Source: Chitinophagaceae bacterium
Lineage (GTDB): Bacteria; Bacteroidota; Bacteroidia; Chitinophagales; Chitinophagaceae
Direction of reading: 5' to 3'
DNA length: 55,719 nucleotides
Assembly: GCA_947380905.1 (NCBI GenBank)
Contig: CANCSS010000013.1
Location: 1-55,719, forward strand
The notes beneath the pieces are model-generated. The model was not told the DNA's origin. It did no database searches and saw only the letters and a program-made list of their open reading frames with translations. Both the position numbers and the translations under genes were made by a program. Every line of letters starts with the position of its first letter. Position 1 is the first letter of the stretch. Below, one piece after another: positions 8,184-17,377 of this stretch.

Positions 8184-9077
8184 TTAGCCTTTCTTTGAAG
8201 CATTGGCTTTCATTTTATTAAACCATTCTAATTGTTCTTTCATAGCAACTACCCTATCAACTGGTTCAGTCCTCGCTTCCATTAGTATCCATCCTTGGTA
8301 ATCCATCTTTGTAAACAAATCAAAAAGCTGTTGATAGGGATAAGTTCCATCATTGAGTTCGCGAACATGAACCGTATCACCAAACCATTTCTTTACACTG
8401 TTAAAATTGGGTTCAAGCCCGGGTGGTAAGAGGTCTTGTTCATTACAATTCCAGCACATTTTAACATTGGATTCTGTAACCTGATCAAAAATTGCCTTCA
8501 TATTAGGGATTTCCTGGGTAAGATTACCATGCACTTCTACCCTAACTATCAAACCAAAATCCTGTGCAAATTTTCCACATTCATTAAAGGAAGCAGCAAT
8601 TTGTGCAATTGTTTTTTCTTTGGATACTTCGGGGGGAAGAAAATTTGGTTTTACCTTAATACCACTAGCACCAATATCCTTACAAAGTTTTATATATTCC
8701 TTTGTCTGGTCAATATTTTGTCGAACAACAATAGGATCAGTACTATGGTATTCAAAATTGGAACCGTACCCTATACACTCAACACTGCTATCTTTAAATC
8801 GTTTGTTCACTTCCTTTCTTTGCAAAGCAGTCAAAATAGTTTCTACCTTATGTGCATGTTGCACTCTTAATTCAACGCCGTAATAACCTGCTTTTTCGCA
8901 ATTGGCAATTAAGGTAGGTAAGTCCCAGTCTCTTCCCCATTGATAAGTAACCATCCCCAGCCGCATACCAGTTGATTTTGCAATTGAAAAATCGGGCAAA
9001 TTGCCTAGGCTAGTGATTGCAAGTCCTGCCCCTATTCCATTTTGAATAAAGTGGCGTCTGGATAAATTATTTTTCAT
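8184..9077 (-). CDS. Tat-exported sugar phosphate isomerase/epimerase-like TIM-barrel protein
   Basis: A 297-residue protein. The N-terminus has a twin-arginine motif (S-R-R-H-F-I-Q at residues 6-12) followed by a Gly/Ala-rich hydrophobic stretch, so Tat export is likely. The rest fits the xylose isomerase-like AP endonuclease-2 fold: M-V-T-Y-Q-W-G near residue 42, G-V-E-L-R-V around 70, G-I-K-V-K-P near 140, V-R-V-E-V-H-G near 180 and a metal-site pattern with H-V-R-E-L-N-D-G and I-L-M-E-A-R-T-E. Family members isomerise or epimerise sugars and inositols; the substrate cannot be read. The M28 peptidase gene lies 48 bases upstream on the same strand, so the two may be co-transcribed. Confidence 0.85.
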   Translation of the reverse strand: MKNNLSRRHFIQNGIGAGLAITSLGNLPDFSIAKSTGMRLGMVTYQWGRDWDLPTLIANCEKAGYYGVELRVQHAHKVETILTALQRKEVNKRFKDSSVECIGYGSNFEYHSTDPIVVRQNIDQTKEYIKLCKDIGASGIKVKPNFLPPEVSKEKTIAQIAASFNECGKFAQDFGLIVRVEVHGNLTQEIPNMKAIFDQVTESNVKMCWNCNEQDLLPPGLEPNFNSVKKWFGDTVHVRELNDGTYPYQQLFDLFTKMDYQGWILMEARTEPVDRVVAMKEQLEWFNKMKANASKKG

Positions 9078-9125
9078 ACGATTTGTGATGATTATTGAAT
9101 TAATAAGTAAATCTGATGATTAAGA

Positions 9126-10508
9126 TTATCTTCCTACCGCAGGTATTACAGGTAAACTTTCATTGCCTGTTTCATTAACAGCTTGTACTGCAAAGAAATA
9201 ATTGTCCTTGCTATAAGGAAGGTTCATTTCTAAATTTTCTGTATACAATTTCTTTTGCCAAACTGGACTTGTAGTTTCTCTCATTAATATATAATACCCC
9301 TTTACATTGCCTGTTTTAGGTGCTTTCCAATACAAATAAGTTGAATTGGTTAATTTTTTAACGTCAATCTTTACTTCCTCTGGCACTGCGGGCGCTTTTG
9401 CCAAATTGGCTAAGTTAGCTAAATTGATACCTGCATTTTTTCTGAGGTATTCAAAATCGATATGTTCTGGCACATCACCATAGTTAATGCCTTTTTCTAC
9501 CCGAATGTCTTGGTGTTGACGTGTATAGTTTTCATTCATTTCTGTAAACCTCACTGCTGCAAATCCATTTTCTACAAAAGCACTATGGTCGCCCCCTCTT
9601 AAAAAACGATCGTTACGATAAATCATCATTACTTGTAAATTTTCAACATAACGCTCTCCCACTTCTTTTATATAACGTGCCAATTGTCTTGATCTTCCAT
9701 CATTCTCTAAACCTAAATTTCTAATTTGTGTGGCTACTTTACCCGTGTCTGTCACAGATAAGCCTTCACTAAAAACACGCACACGTGTATTGTCAATGAT
9801 ATTGGTTTCATTACTATTGTTACTTCCCATAATATCATTGTTCAAGACTGCTTCTATTTTCCAATTTTCTTTTTTGGCTTTATTGGCCATAAAATAAGCA
9901 CCTAACAAACCTTGCTCCTCTCCACTCACTGTTACAAAAATAATTGTTGCAGGAAAACTATGCTTGCTCATTACTCTAGCACATTCCATCACAGCAACAG
10001 TTCCACTTCCATCATCATTGGCACCAGGTGCATCTCCCACACTATCCATTTCGTTAGAACGTCTATTGTCTAAATGACCACTAATAATAAATACTCTTTT
10101 ATCATTGGGGTCAGTACCTTTTAAAGTAGCCACAACATTGCCTAAAATAATGGGTCTGTTCACCCTTTTGCCATCTGCTTTGTAAGTAATGGTATCAATA
10201 AAAGCTGTTAATCTTCCCTTGCTTGACTTTGCATATTCATTGAACCTGCTTAATATCCAAGCTCTTGTTGCTCCAATACCTCTAGTCATACTAGATTGAT
10301 TGCTTAAAGTTGCCCTGGTTCCGAAGTCCACTAACTTATACATATTCTGCTTCAAACTATCTATGCTTATTTCTTTTACCATGGCATCAATTTCAACATC
10401 TCTTTTCATGATTTGTTGTGAAAAAAGACTTGTCGCAATAGCTATCATTCCAATAAATAGCAACCCTATTTTTTTTGTTGACTGTTTTATTTTTAAACTA
10501 TTTTTCAT
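9126..10508 (-). CDS. Secreted M28-family zinc peptidase
   Basis: A 460-residue exported metallopeptidase. The signal peptide covers about residues 1-30 (Thr-Ser-Leu-Phe-Ser before Gln). The M28 (aminopeptidase Y/S type) dizinc site is complete by eye: His145 in S-G-H-L-D, Asp165 in G-A-N-D-D-G-S-G, Glu197/198 in S-G-E-E-Q-G, Asp225 in N-N-D-I-M-G and His308 in G-G-D-H-S-A-F. The final 85 residues form a fibronectin type III-like module (W-K-A-P-K-T-G-N-V-K-G-Y-Y). It probably removes N-terminal amino acids from peptides in the periplasm or outside. It sits in a run of exported hydrolases. Confidence 0.9.
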   Translation of the reverse strand: MKNSLKIKQSTKKIGLLFIGMIAIATSLFSQQIMKRDVEIDAMVKEISIDSLKQNMYKLVDFGTRATLSNQSSMTRGIGATRAWILSRFNEYAKSSKGRLTAFIDTITYKADGKRVNRPIILGNVVATLKGTDPNDKRVFIISGHLDNRRSNEMDSVGDAPGANDDGSGTVAVMECARVMSKHSFPATIIFVTVSGEEQGLLGAYFMANKAKKENWKIEAVLNNDIMGSNNSNETNIIDNTRVRVFSEGLSVTDTGKVATQIRNLGLENDGRSRQLARYIKEVGERYVENLQVMMIYRNDRFLRGGDHSAFVENGFAAVRFTEMNENYTRQHQDIRVEKGINYGDVPEHIDFEYLRKNAGINLANLANLAKAPAVPEEVKIDVKKLTNSTYLYWKAPKTGNVKGYYILMRETTSPVWQKKLYTENLEMNLPYSKDNYFFAVQAVNETGNESLPVIPAVGR

Positions 10509-10601
10509 ACCGTTTATTTTTAAAGTTAGATGGTAAAGTTAATTAATATATAGATATGGAAAGTCTAGGTTCCTCTTTTTAATGCAATCGCAGGTAAAAT
10601 A

Positions 10602-10635
10602 AAAAGAGGCGCTTATTGCTAAGCACCTCTTTTTC
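10602..10635 (-). terminator. Intrinsic terminator of the NTF2-like lipoprotein gene
   Basis: Inverted repeat AAAAAGAGG / CCTCTTTTT extended inward by GCTTA / TAAGC with one mismatch and a four-base loop. On the minus strand it lies about 35 bases after the stop at 10670 and ends in T-rich sequence. Confidence 0.8.
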
Positions 10636-10669
10636 GTATTTTGAACCAAATTTTAATTAAACTTCAAGT

Positions 10670-11155
10670 TTACTTGGTATCATAAATGACATGTTCCATC
10701 AAAATTTTACCATCTCTAATTCCAAATGATACGAATGTTAAAGTTCTTTTAGCAACACCCGCTTTTGATTTGCTTTTAAAGGTTATCCAAGCATGTCCCC
10801 ACTTAGTTTTTCCATTTTCTAAAGTAACCACTTCTAAATTAGGTTCACCAGAATCTATATTGCCATCAAGCGTCTCTCTTTGCTTTTTAAAATTAGCAAT
10901 TCTATCTGCCATAGTAGAAGCCACCGTATCTGCATTGTAATAAGATTTAGCGGTATCGCTAAAATAAGAAGCAAATGTAGCCCAATCACCATTGCTGTAT
11001 GCGGTAATTACTTTTTTCATTAAGTCGATTTCTGCCCCTTCTCTTACACAACTTGATTTAACAGTAGCTGTTTCAGCAGTTGCTGGCTTCTCATTGGTAG
11101 TAGTACAAGAGAATAAAGTAGCAGATAAAAATGCGATTACAATTGTTTTTTTCAT
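10670..11155 (-). CDS. NTF2/SnoaL-like lipoprotein
   Basis: A 161-residue predicted lipoprotein (Lys-Lys start, hydrophobic core, Leu-Phe-Ser before Cys17). The mature part starts with a Thr/Ala-rich linker. From about residue 45 it has the pattern of the NTF2-like/SnoaL fold: a helix with V-I-T-A-Y-S-N-G-D-W, the segment F-S-D-T-A-K-S-Y-Y-N-A-D, then beta strands ending in V-S-F-G-I-R-D-G-K-I. This fold binds small molecules or serves as an enzyme; no activity can be assigned. The unknown secreted gene lies 52 bases upstream on the same strand, and a terminator follows. Confidence 0.75.
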   Translation of the reverse strand: MKKTIVIAFLSATLFSCTTTNEKPATAETATVKSSCVREGAEIDLMKKVITAYSNGDWATFASYFSDTAKSYYNADTVASTMADRIANFKKQRETLDGNIDSGEPNLEVVTLENGKTKWGHAWITFKSKSKAGVAKRTLTFVSFGIRDGKILMEHVIYDTK

Positions 11156-11207
11156 TGGTTATTTTTTATTTATTAAAAATGATGTGTTTCTTTTTAAAAT
11201 TAGGTGA

Positions 11208-11942
11208 TTATTTTACAATATATACTTGATCAATTCTAACATTGGTAGACAATGGACTTGTAATTTTATTTAAAGCTTGCCACTCCTTATTGTTATTGGT
11301 AATTTGCTCTTGTCTTGCTTTTCTGTGTGTATAATAAGCGATGTCGCTTTCATCAGGTTCAATGGTCATATAGGTATTGGTACTGTAACCATATCTTGCT
11401 TTGAAAACAAAGAAAGGTGTTGTAATGCCTAATTTAATAGCCAAGGCACTTCTTTTTGTTTGCGCATCTTCAAACTCATCTGCTTTATCAAAAGGAACAG
11501 TAAAGATGGTAATTCTTCTAAATGCATATTTTTCTGCAATAAAATCTTTGGGTGTTTGACTCATCTCAGCCATTCTGTACCAAATAGATCTAACAATGGG
11601 TGCATTGGCATTGGCTGAATCAGATTCATATACTCCTGGATTTTCTTTACTTGCTTTTTTATATATTTCCATTCCTTGATCCAAAAAAGCACCTAAATTT
11701 TCGGTAAGGGTCATCACATAGGTCCTTCCTGATTCACCTCTATGAGCATATCTTGATCCAACTACCTCTTTGCCTATTTTCAAGATCGAAGCATTCATTT
11801 TTAACTGATTGGCCGCGAACACTGAACCAGATTTAACGCTAGATTCTTGCATTGCCAAATAAGAAATTGGAGATGGTGTTTGAGCTAAAATTTGAGAAGC
11901 ACTCATTAGAAGGACTGCTAATGAGAAAATGATTTTTTTCAT
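11208..11942 (-). CDS. Secreted protein of unknown function
   Basis: A 244-residue protein with a standard signal peptide (Lys-Lys start, Ile-Leu-Ala before Gln21). I do not recognise the family. It has a segment R-R-I-T-I-F-T-V-P-F near residue 160 that could be a beta strand of a ferredoxin-like (dimeric alpha-beta barrel) fold, and a repeat-like pattern with G-Y-S-T-N-T-Y-M-T-I-E-P; such folds occur in small stress or haem-related proteins, but this is weak. It is first in a likely two-gene unit with the NTF2-like lipoprotein. Confidence 0.65.
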   Translation of the reverse strand: MKKIIFSLAVLLMSASQILAQTPSPISYLAMQESSVKSGSVFAANQLKMNASILKIGKEVVGSRYAHRGESGRTYVMTLTENLGAFLDQGMEIYKKASKENPGVYESDSANANAPIVRSIWYRMAEMSQTPKDFIAEKYAFRRITIFTVPFDKADEFEDAQTKRSALAIKLGITTPFFVFKARYGYSTNTYMTIEPDESDIAYYTHRKARQEQITNNNKEWQALNKITSPLSTNVRIDQVYIVK

Positions 11943-12291
11943 ATTATACTTTTTAATGAAGATTAAAAATAGGGAATTACTTTTAAAAAGAGAGCAACAT
12001 ATAAGCTAATTTACAAAATGTTAATATAATCTCATTACAGGGAAAAACACCCAATGATTCTAAAAAGTAGCATATGGGGCATAAGTTGGTTAAAAATGGC
12101 AATTAAGATCCTATTTAAATAGAATAGAATGGATATATCTATTTGTATTTCAATTAGTTAGCTGTATTTAGAAATTCATGCCTCCGCGCACTCAACAATC
12201 CTCCTTTTTTTCCCATTTTTTAAGAAAAATGAAATAGTTTAGAACATAGATAATTGCCTAAAAATCTTCTATTTAAATAAAATCAAACCTT
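11943..12291. other. 349-base divergent intergenic region
   Basis: This AT-rich stretch separates the leftward unknown gene from the rightward S10/S9 peptidase pair and must hold promoters for both. I found no full TTTG-N19-TAnnTTTG match. The sequence CTATTTAAATA occurs at 12111-12121 (as a perfect 12-base palindrome to 12122) and at 12269-12279, just upstream of the peptidase start. No RNA gene or open frame of interest was seen. Confidence 0.5.
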
Positions 12292-13818
12292 ATGAATCCG
12301 TTTAAAAAAGCAAGCACCATTGCAGCCCTATTTTTGTCATTCAGCTATATTGCTGTTGCGCAAGAAAATAGCAAAGAAGCAGCGCCCATTCCTAAAGAGG
12401 AAAAATCAGTAACACATCATTCCGTGGTCATTGATGGTAAAACCATTAATTATACTGCCACCGCTGGTGCCTTAATTGTAAGAAACAATATTGACGAACC
12501 AGTTGCCTTTTATGGTTATACTTATTATAGTAAAGAGGGTGTAACAGAGGTCACAAAACGTCCTATCACTTTCTCATTTAATGGTGGACCAGGTACCTCT
12601 TCCATGTGGTTGCACATGGGCGTCATGGGGCCTAAGCGTTTATTAGTAAATGATCCCTATGACAATGGAGCCGGCCCCTATAAATTAGAGGACAACCAAT
12701 ACAGTATTTTAGATGAATCTGATATTGTGATGATGGACCCTATTGGTACAGGTATTTCTAGAGCCATTGGCAAAGCAAAAAACGAAACTGCTTGGGGAGT
12801 AGATGGAGATATTAAATCGGTAGGCGACTTTATGAAACAATTTTTAATTGACAACGAAAGATTAAACTCTCCTAGATTTATTTTAGGCGAAAGCTATGGT
12901 ACCATGCGCAGTGCTGGGGTATCTAAGTATTTACAAAATGCTGGATTTGCTTTCAACGGCATTATTTTAGTTTCTGCAGTATTGGATTTAAGAACCCTTA
13001 CTTTCCAAGATGGAGATGATATTTCTTTTGTGATGAACTTACCTACTTATGCTGCCACTGCATGGTATCACAATAAAATACCCAATAAACCAACCAGTTT
13101 AGAAAATTACTTAAAAGAAGCTAGAGCATTCGCTGAAGGCGCTTACACCAGCGCTTTAATGAAAGGCAGTAAAATTTCACAAGATGAAAAAGAAGCCATT
13201 GCAAAAAAACTAAGCTACTTTACAGGCCTTAGTACTTCTTATATATTAAATGGCAAATTAAGAATCACGCAAGGTCAATTTTGTCAAGAGTTGTTAAGAG
13301 ACGAACATATGACTACTGGAAGAATTGATTCTAGATACAAAGGCATCAATCAAAATCTTTTAAGTGAGCGTACTGCTTATGACCCGCAAAGCAATGCATT
13401 GAGCCCTATTTATATCACTTCTTTTTTAAATTACTATTACAATGAACTAAAAGTAAATAAGAATTTAACATATCATACTACCGCTAATAGCCTGGCAGGA
13501 TTTAAATGGGATTGGAAGCACAATACCAGTGGTTTTGGTGATGCTGCAACACCTAATACTGCTGTTGATTTAGCAGATGCCATGTCAAAAAATCCTAGTT
13601 TAAAAATATTGGTTTTAAATGGTTATTATGATCTAGCTACTCCTTTTTATGGAATTGAATATACTTTCGACCACATGGGATTAGAACCTAAAATACTAGC
13701 CAATGTTCAAATGAAATATTATGAAGCAGGACATATGATGTATACACATCCAGCTTCGGGTGTGGCATTTAAAAAAGACGTTGCTAATTTTATTAAAGCC
13801 AACTCAAACATTAAATAA
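12292..13818 (+). CDS. Secreted S10-family serine carboxypeptidase
   Basis: A 508-residue exported peptidase (signal peptide to about residue 23, Ala-Val-Ala before Gln). It follows the S10 pattern: oxyanion segment N-G-G-P-G (97-101), M-D-P-I-G-T-G (148-154), the nucleophile Ser201 in G-E-S-Y-G-T, Asp447 in N-G-Y-Y-D-L and His481 in E-A-G-H-M-M-Y. All three catalytic residues are present. The family releases C-terminal amino acids at acidic pH. Its stop is 3 bases before the S9 peptidase start, so the pair is one transcription unit and could trim peptides from both ends. Confidence 0.9.
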   Translation: MNPFKKASTIAALFLSFSYIAVAQENSKEAAPIPKEEKSVTHHSVVIDGKTINYTATAGALIVRNNIDEPVAFYGYTYYSKEGVTEVTKRPITFSFNGGPGTSSMWLHMGVMGPKRLLVNDPYDNGAGPYKLEDNQYSILDESDIVMMDPIGTGISRAIGKAKNETAWGVDGDIKSVGDFMKQFLIDNERLNSPRFILGESYGTMRSAGVSKYLQNAGFAFNGIILVSAVLDLRTLTFQDGDDISFVMNLPTYAATAWYHNKIPNKPTSLENYLKEARAFAEGAYTSALMKGSKISQDEKEAIAKKLSYFTGLSTSYILNGKLRITQGQFCQELLRDEHMTTGRIDSRYKGINQNLLSERTAYDPQSNALSPIYITSFLNYYYNELKVNKNLTYHTTANSLAGFKWDWKHNTSGFGDAATPNTAVDLADAMSKNPSLKILVLNGYYDLATPFYGIEYTFDHMGLEPKILANVQMKYYEAGHMMYTHPASGVAFKKDVANFIKANSNIK

Positions 13819-13821
13819 AAT

Positions 13822-16179
13822 ATGAAAAATATTCTAGTAGCCTTTTTATTCATTATAAGTAGTGCTGCCATCGCTCAAAACAATGGCAACTTAACGGTTG
13901 AAAAAATAATGAAAGATCAAAACTGGGTGGGCACTTCCCCTAGCAATGTTAGCTGGAGCTGGGACAGCAAATCGATTTTTTTTAATTGGAACCCAGACAA
14001 AAATGTAATGGACTCTTTTTACATTTTTAAACTCAATGGCAAACAACCTGAGAAATTAAATTACAATGAAGCGCAATTGTTAAGAGCCATCAATGGAGGA
14101 CAATACAATAAAAATTACTCAAAAATTACCTACAGTTACAAAGGGGATATTTTTATATTAAACACCCTCAATGGTGCCATTACACCCATTACACAAACAG
14201 AAGATATTGAATCCAGCCCCAAATTTATCGCCAATGATGAATGGGTGGTGTATAGTAAAAATAAAAATTTGTACGGATGGCAAATTAAAACTGGATTCAC
14301 GAAACAACTTACCAATTTTGTAAAAGAACTGGATAAAACACCTCGAGCCAATATGAATGCGCAGGATTTGTTTTTACAAAAACAGGCTTTGGCCAATTCG
14401 GAAATTTTGCGTTCAAGAAAACAAAAAAGAATGGCTAGAGATGCTTTTATGGAACTCGTAAAAGTGAAACCTTTTGTAAAACCCATTGCAGTGGGTGAAA
14501 AACAAATTAGAGATGTACAAGCAAGTGAGTCGGGCGAATATATTGTTTATACCCTATTTACTCCCGAGGTATCTAAAAATACCATCGTTCCTTCCTATGT
14601 TACGGAAAATGGTTATACCACTGATATCCCTGGCAGAGAAAATGTAGGTATTGCTCAAGGTACTTATGAAACTTTCGTCTATAATAAAAACTTGGACACT
14701 GTATATGCCATTAAATTAGATTCCATTCCTGGAAGTACCGATAAACCAGCTTATTTAAAAGATTACCCCAATAGAAAAGATGCAAAACCCTATGCTAGAA
14801 AATTATGGATTGCGGACATCAATTGGAATGAAAATGAAGCCATTGCTGTATTGGATATCAGATCTACCGATTACAAAGACAGGTGGTTGATGTTATTAGA
14901 TGCAGCCACTGGAAAACTAAGTTTAATTAATAGACAAAGAGATGAAGCATGGATTGGAGGGCCTGGCAATAGCGGATTTCGTGCCGTTGTGGATTGGATC
15001 AATCCTACTAGCTTCTATTTCCAAAGTGAACAAACAGGCTATTCTCATTTATATGCTTACGATATTTTGACCCAACAAACCACCGCCCTCACCAAAGGCA
15101 ATTACGAAGTTCAAAATGTGGTATTGAGTAAATCAAAAAAAGTATTCTATATATTAACCAACGAAGCACATCCGGGAAAACAAGACTGGTATAAATTGGC
15201 CATTGATGGTTCAAGTAAAGAAAAAATTACCAATAAAGTGGGTGGTTTAGAAGTAAGCTTGTCTCCTGATGAAAAAAATATTGCTTACCGCTATTCTTTT
15301 ATCAACAAACCCTGGGAGCTATTTGTTCAAGAAAATAAAAATACCAATACCATTACTCAGGTAACTAACAAAGCTATGAGTGATGAATTTTTACAGTACC
15401 CTTGGAGAGAAAATAAAATATTTACCATTACTGCAAGAGATGGTCAACCGGTATACGCTCGAATTTATGAACCCAAAGCAGGTACCAAAAACAATGCAGC
15501 AGTTATTTTTGTTCATGGGGCAGGTTATTTACAAAATGTACATTATTGGTGGAGTAGTTATTCGAGAGAATATATGTTTAATAATTTATTGGCCGATAAA
15601 GGATATACCGTTATTGACATCGACTACAGAGGCAGTGCAGGCTACGGCAGGGATTGGAGAACTGGCATCTATAGATACATGGGTGGAAAAGATTTAGATG
15701 ACGAAGTAGATGCGGCCAAATATTTAGTCAAAGAATTAGGCATTGACAGCACTCGAATTGGCATGTATGGTGGCAGTTACGGAGGCTTTATGACTTTAAT
15801 GGCCTTGTTTACTCAGCCCAATGTGATTAAAGCTGGCGCTGCTTTAAGACCGGTTACCGATTGGTCTCATTACAACCATGGTTATACTGCCAATATCTTA
15901 AACATCCCTCAAGATGACAGCATCGCTTATGCAAGATCATCGCCTATTAATTTTGCTAGTGGTTTAAAAAATCACTTATTAATATGTCATGGAATGATTG
16001 ATGTAAATGTTCATTACCAAGATGCTGTTAGATTAAGTCAAAAATTAATTGAACTTGGCAAAGACAATTGGGAAATGGCTTCCTACCCTATGGAAGACCA
16101 TGGATTTGTGGAACCAAGTAGCTGGACAGATGAATACAAACGCATCCTTAAATTATTTGACAAAGAATTGATTAAATAA
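13822..16179 (+). CDS. Secreted S9-family prolyl oligopeptidase/dipeptidyl peptidase-like enzyme
   Basis: A 785-residue exported serine peptidase with a signal peptide (to about residue 18, Ala-Ile-Ala before Gln). Residues about 25-520 form a beta-propeller of DPP IV/WD-like repeats (S-W-S-W-D-S-K-S and similar). Residues about 540-785 are the alpha/beta-hydrolase domain with Ser652 in G-G-S-Y-G-G, Asp727 in G-M-I-D-V-N and His760 in E-D-H-G-F. The D-Y-R-G-S-A-G-Y-G-R-D-W segment is typical of the DPP/acylaminoacyl peptidase branch. It probably cleaves dipeptides or oligopeptides after export. A bidirectional terminator follows. Confidence 0.9.
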   Translation: MKNILVAFLFIISSAAIAQNNGNLTVEKIMKDQNWVGTSPSNVSWSWDSKSIFFNWNPDKNVMDSFYIFKLNGKQPEKLNYNEAQLLRAINGGQYNKNYSKITYSYKGDIFILNTLNGAITPITQTEDIESSPKFIANDEWVVYSKNKNLYGWQIKTGFTKQLTNFVKELDKTPRANMNAQDLFLQKQALANSEILRSRKQKRMARDAFMELVKVKPFVKPIAVGEKQIRDVQASESGEYIVYTLFTPEVSKNTIVPSYVTENGYTTDIPGRENVGIAQGTYETFVYNKNLDTVYAIKLDSIPGSTDKPAYLKDYPNRKDAKPYARKLWIADINWNENEAIAVLDIRSTDYKDRWLMLLDAATGKLSLINRQRDEAWIGGPGNSGFRAVVDWINPTSFYFQSEQTGYSHLYAYDILTQQTTALTKGNYEVQNVVLSKSKKVFYILTNEAHPGKQDWYKLAIDGSSKEKITNKVGGLEVSLSPDEKNIAYRYSFINKPWELFVQENKNTNTITQVTNKAMSDEFLQYPWRENKIFTITARDGQPVYARIYEPKAGTKNNAAVIFVHGAGYLQNVHYWWSSYSREYMFNNLLADKGYTVIDIDYRGSAGYGRDWRTGIYRYMGGKDLDDEVDAAKYLVKELGIDSTRIGMYGGSYGGFMTLMALFTQPNVIKAGAALRPVTDWSHYNHGYTANILNIPQDDSIAYARSSPINFASGLKNHLLICHGMIDVNVHYQDAVRLSQKLIELGKDNWEMASYPMEDHGFVEPSSWTDEYKRILKLFDKELIK

Positions 16180-16200
16180 GATTTATAAAATCATAAAAAA

Positions 16201-16227
16201 GCCTCCTAATAACTGGAGGCTTTTTTT
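16201..16227. terminator. Bidirectional intrinsic terminator
   Basis: GCCTCC / GGAGGC with an eight-base loop, flanked by an A run on the left and a T run on the right. It lies between the convergent stops at 16179 and 16232 and can end both transcripts. Confidence 0.9.
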
Positions 16228-16231
16228 ATAA

Positions 16232-17320
16232 TTACTTTTCAGTTTCGCGTAAAAAATTAATTAGATAATTGCTCCAAATGGCGGGCAAGGAGTGTGTCCC
16301 ATGCCCTCTTGTAGCACTCGTAATTGGCAATAAAATAAATTTGCTATGTGGTATTTTCAAAATAGCAGTATCCAATATTTTTAACTCTGGCGGATTCACT
16401 TGATCATCTGCCGAATTAATGGCCATTAGTGGTGCTTTGATTTTATATAAATCTGGCGCAGGATTGTACTTTCTTGAAGCCTCAAATTGATAGATCATAT
16501 CATTCACGTCCTTGCCTTTAGCAGCATTGACTAAATACTTGTCTAAATAAATTTCTGCAGCTTCTTTGGTTGGTGCATCTTTTTGCCATTGCAATGGAGC
16601 GCTCCCCATGAGGGCTAAAATATTCAAAGCATTTTTTAATCCATAGGCTGGTTCTACTTTGTAATTGCCATTTTCCCAATTGGGATCTTCTTTGATGGCG
16701 TCAATGATCATTTTACGCATCATTCTATTTCGTCCAGCGATTTCAACAGGCGCACTGGCTAATGGCATCAATGCATCCATAAAGTCGGGATAACGTTCGC
16801 CCCAAACCCAGGCTTGCATTCCCCCCATAGAAGTGCCCGTAATAAGCCTTGCATGATTTACTTTTAAATGTTTGGTTGCCATTAAATAAAGCGCATCTAC
16901 CATGTCATCATAGGTATATGCAGGAAATTTCATTTTTAATCCGTCGCTTGGTTTACTTGATTTACCATGACCTATGCCATCAGGCAATACCACAAAATAT
17001 TTTGATGCATCCAATGGTTGGCCCGCTCTAAATAATTGTCCTGCAAAATTTTCAGTTAATAAATTCATGGCAGAACCGCCCGTCCCATGTGTAATTAAAA
17101 CAAAATTGTCTACTTGTCCTTTTGCATTTTTGTGTGGCGTGCCTACATAATAATAGTGCAATCTTAATGAATCTAAAGTGTGCCCATCACCAAACTTAAA
17201 ATTGCTAAGGAGGTAATCCCCTTCTTCATACGGGACTACTTTTTGTGCAGCCAGGTTATTTACTTGAAACAGGCATACTGTAATAAGTAAAAACTGTAAG
17301 CATTTATGTTTGATATGCAT
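16232..17320 (-). CDS. Exported alpha/beta hydrolase of the homoserine O-acetyltransferase (MetX)-like group
   Basis: A 362-residue protein with a signal peptide (to about residue 25, Leu-Ala-Ala before Gln). The rest follows the MetX fold: L-I-T-H-G-T-G-G-S-A (oxyanion region), the nucleophile Ser164 in G-T-S-M-G-G-M-Q, a late Asp in N-S-A-D-D-Q-V-N and His in T-R-G-H-G-T-H-S. True MetX is cytosolic and acetylates homoserine. Export makes that job unlikely; an esterase or peptide/ester hydrolase role is more plausible. It lies 57 bases after the DUF885 gene, with a hairpin between, so it may be transcribed separately. Confidence 0.8.
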   Translation of the reverse strand: MHIKHKCLQFLLITVCLFQVNNLAAQKVVPYEEGDYLLSNFKFGDGHTLDSLRLHYYYVGTPHKNAKGQVDNFVLITHGTGGSAMNLLTENFAGQLFRAGQPLDASKYFVVLPDGIGHGKSSKPSDGLKMKFPAYTYDDMVDALYLMATKHLKVNHARLITGTSMGGMQAWVWGERYPDFMDALMPLASAPVEIAGRNRMMRKMIIDAIKEDPNWENGNYKVEPAYGLKNALNILALMGSAPLQWQKDAPTKEAAEIYLDKYLVNAAKGKDVNDMIYQFEASRKYNPAPDLYKIKAPLMAINSADDQVNPPELKILDTAILKIPHSKFILLPITSATRGHGTHSLPAIWSNYLINFLRETEK

Positions 17321-17342
17321 ATATATAATTAAGTAGTTTATA

Positions 17343-17372
17343 AAATTAAGCCCTCCTAGTATTGGAGGGCTT
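17343..17372 (-). terminator. Hairpin after the DUF885 gene
   Basis: GCCCTCC / GGAGGGC with a seven-base loop. On the minus strand it follows the stop at 17378 by only a few bases, with a broken T-rich tail, so it is probably a terminator, perhaps a partial one ahead of the MetX-like gene. Confidence 0.6.
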
Positions 17373-17377
17373 TTAAA

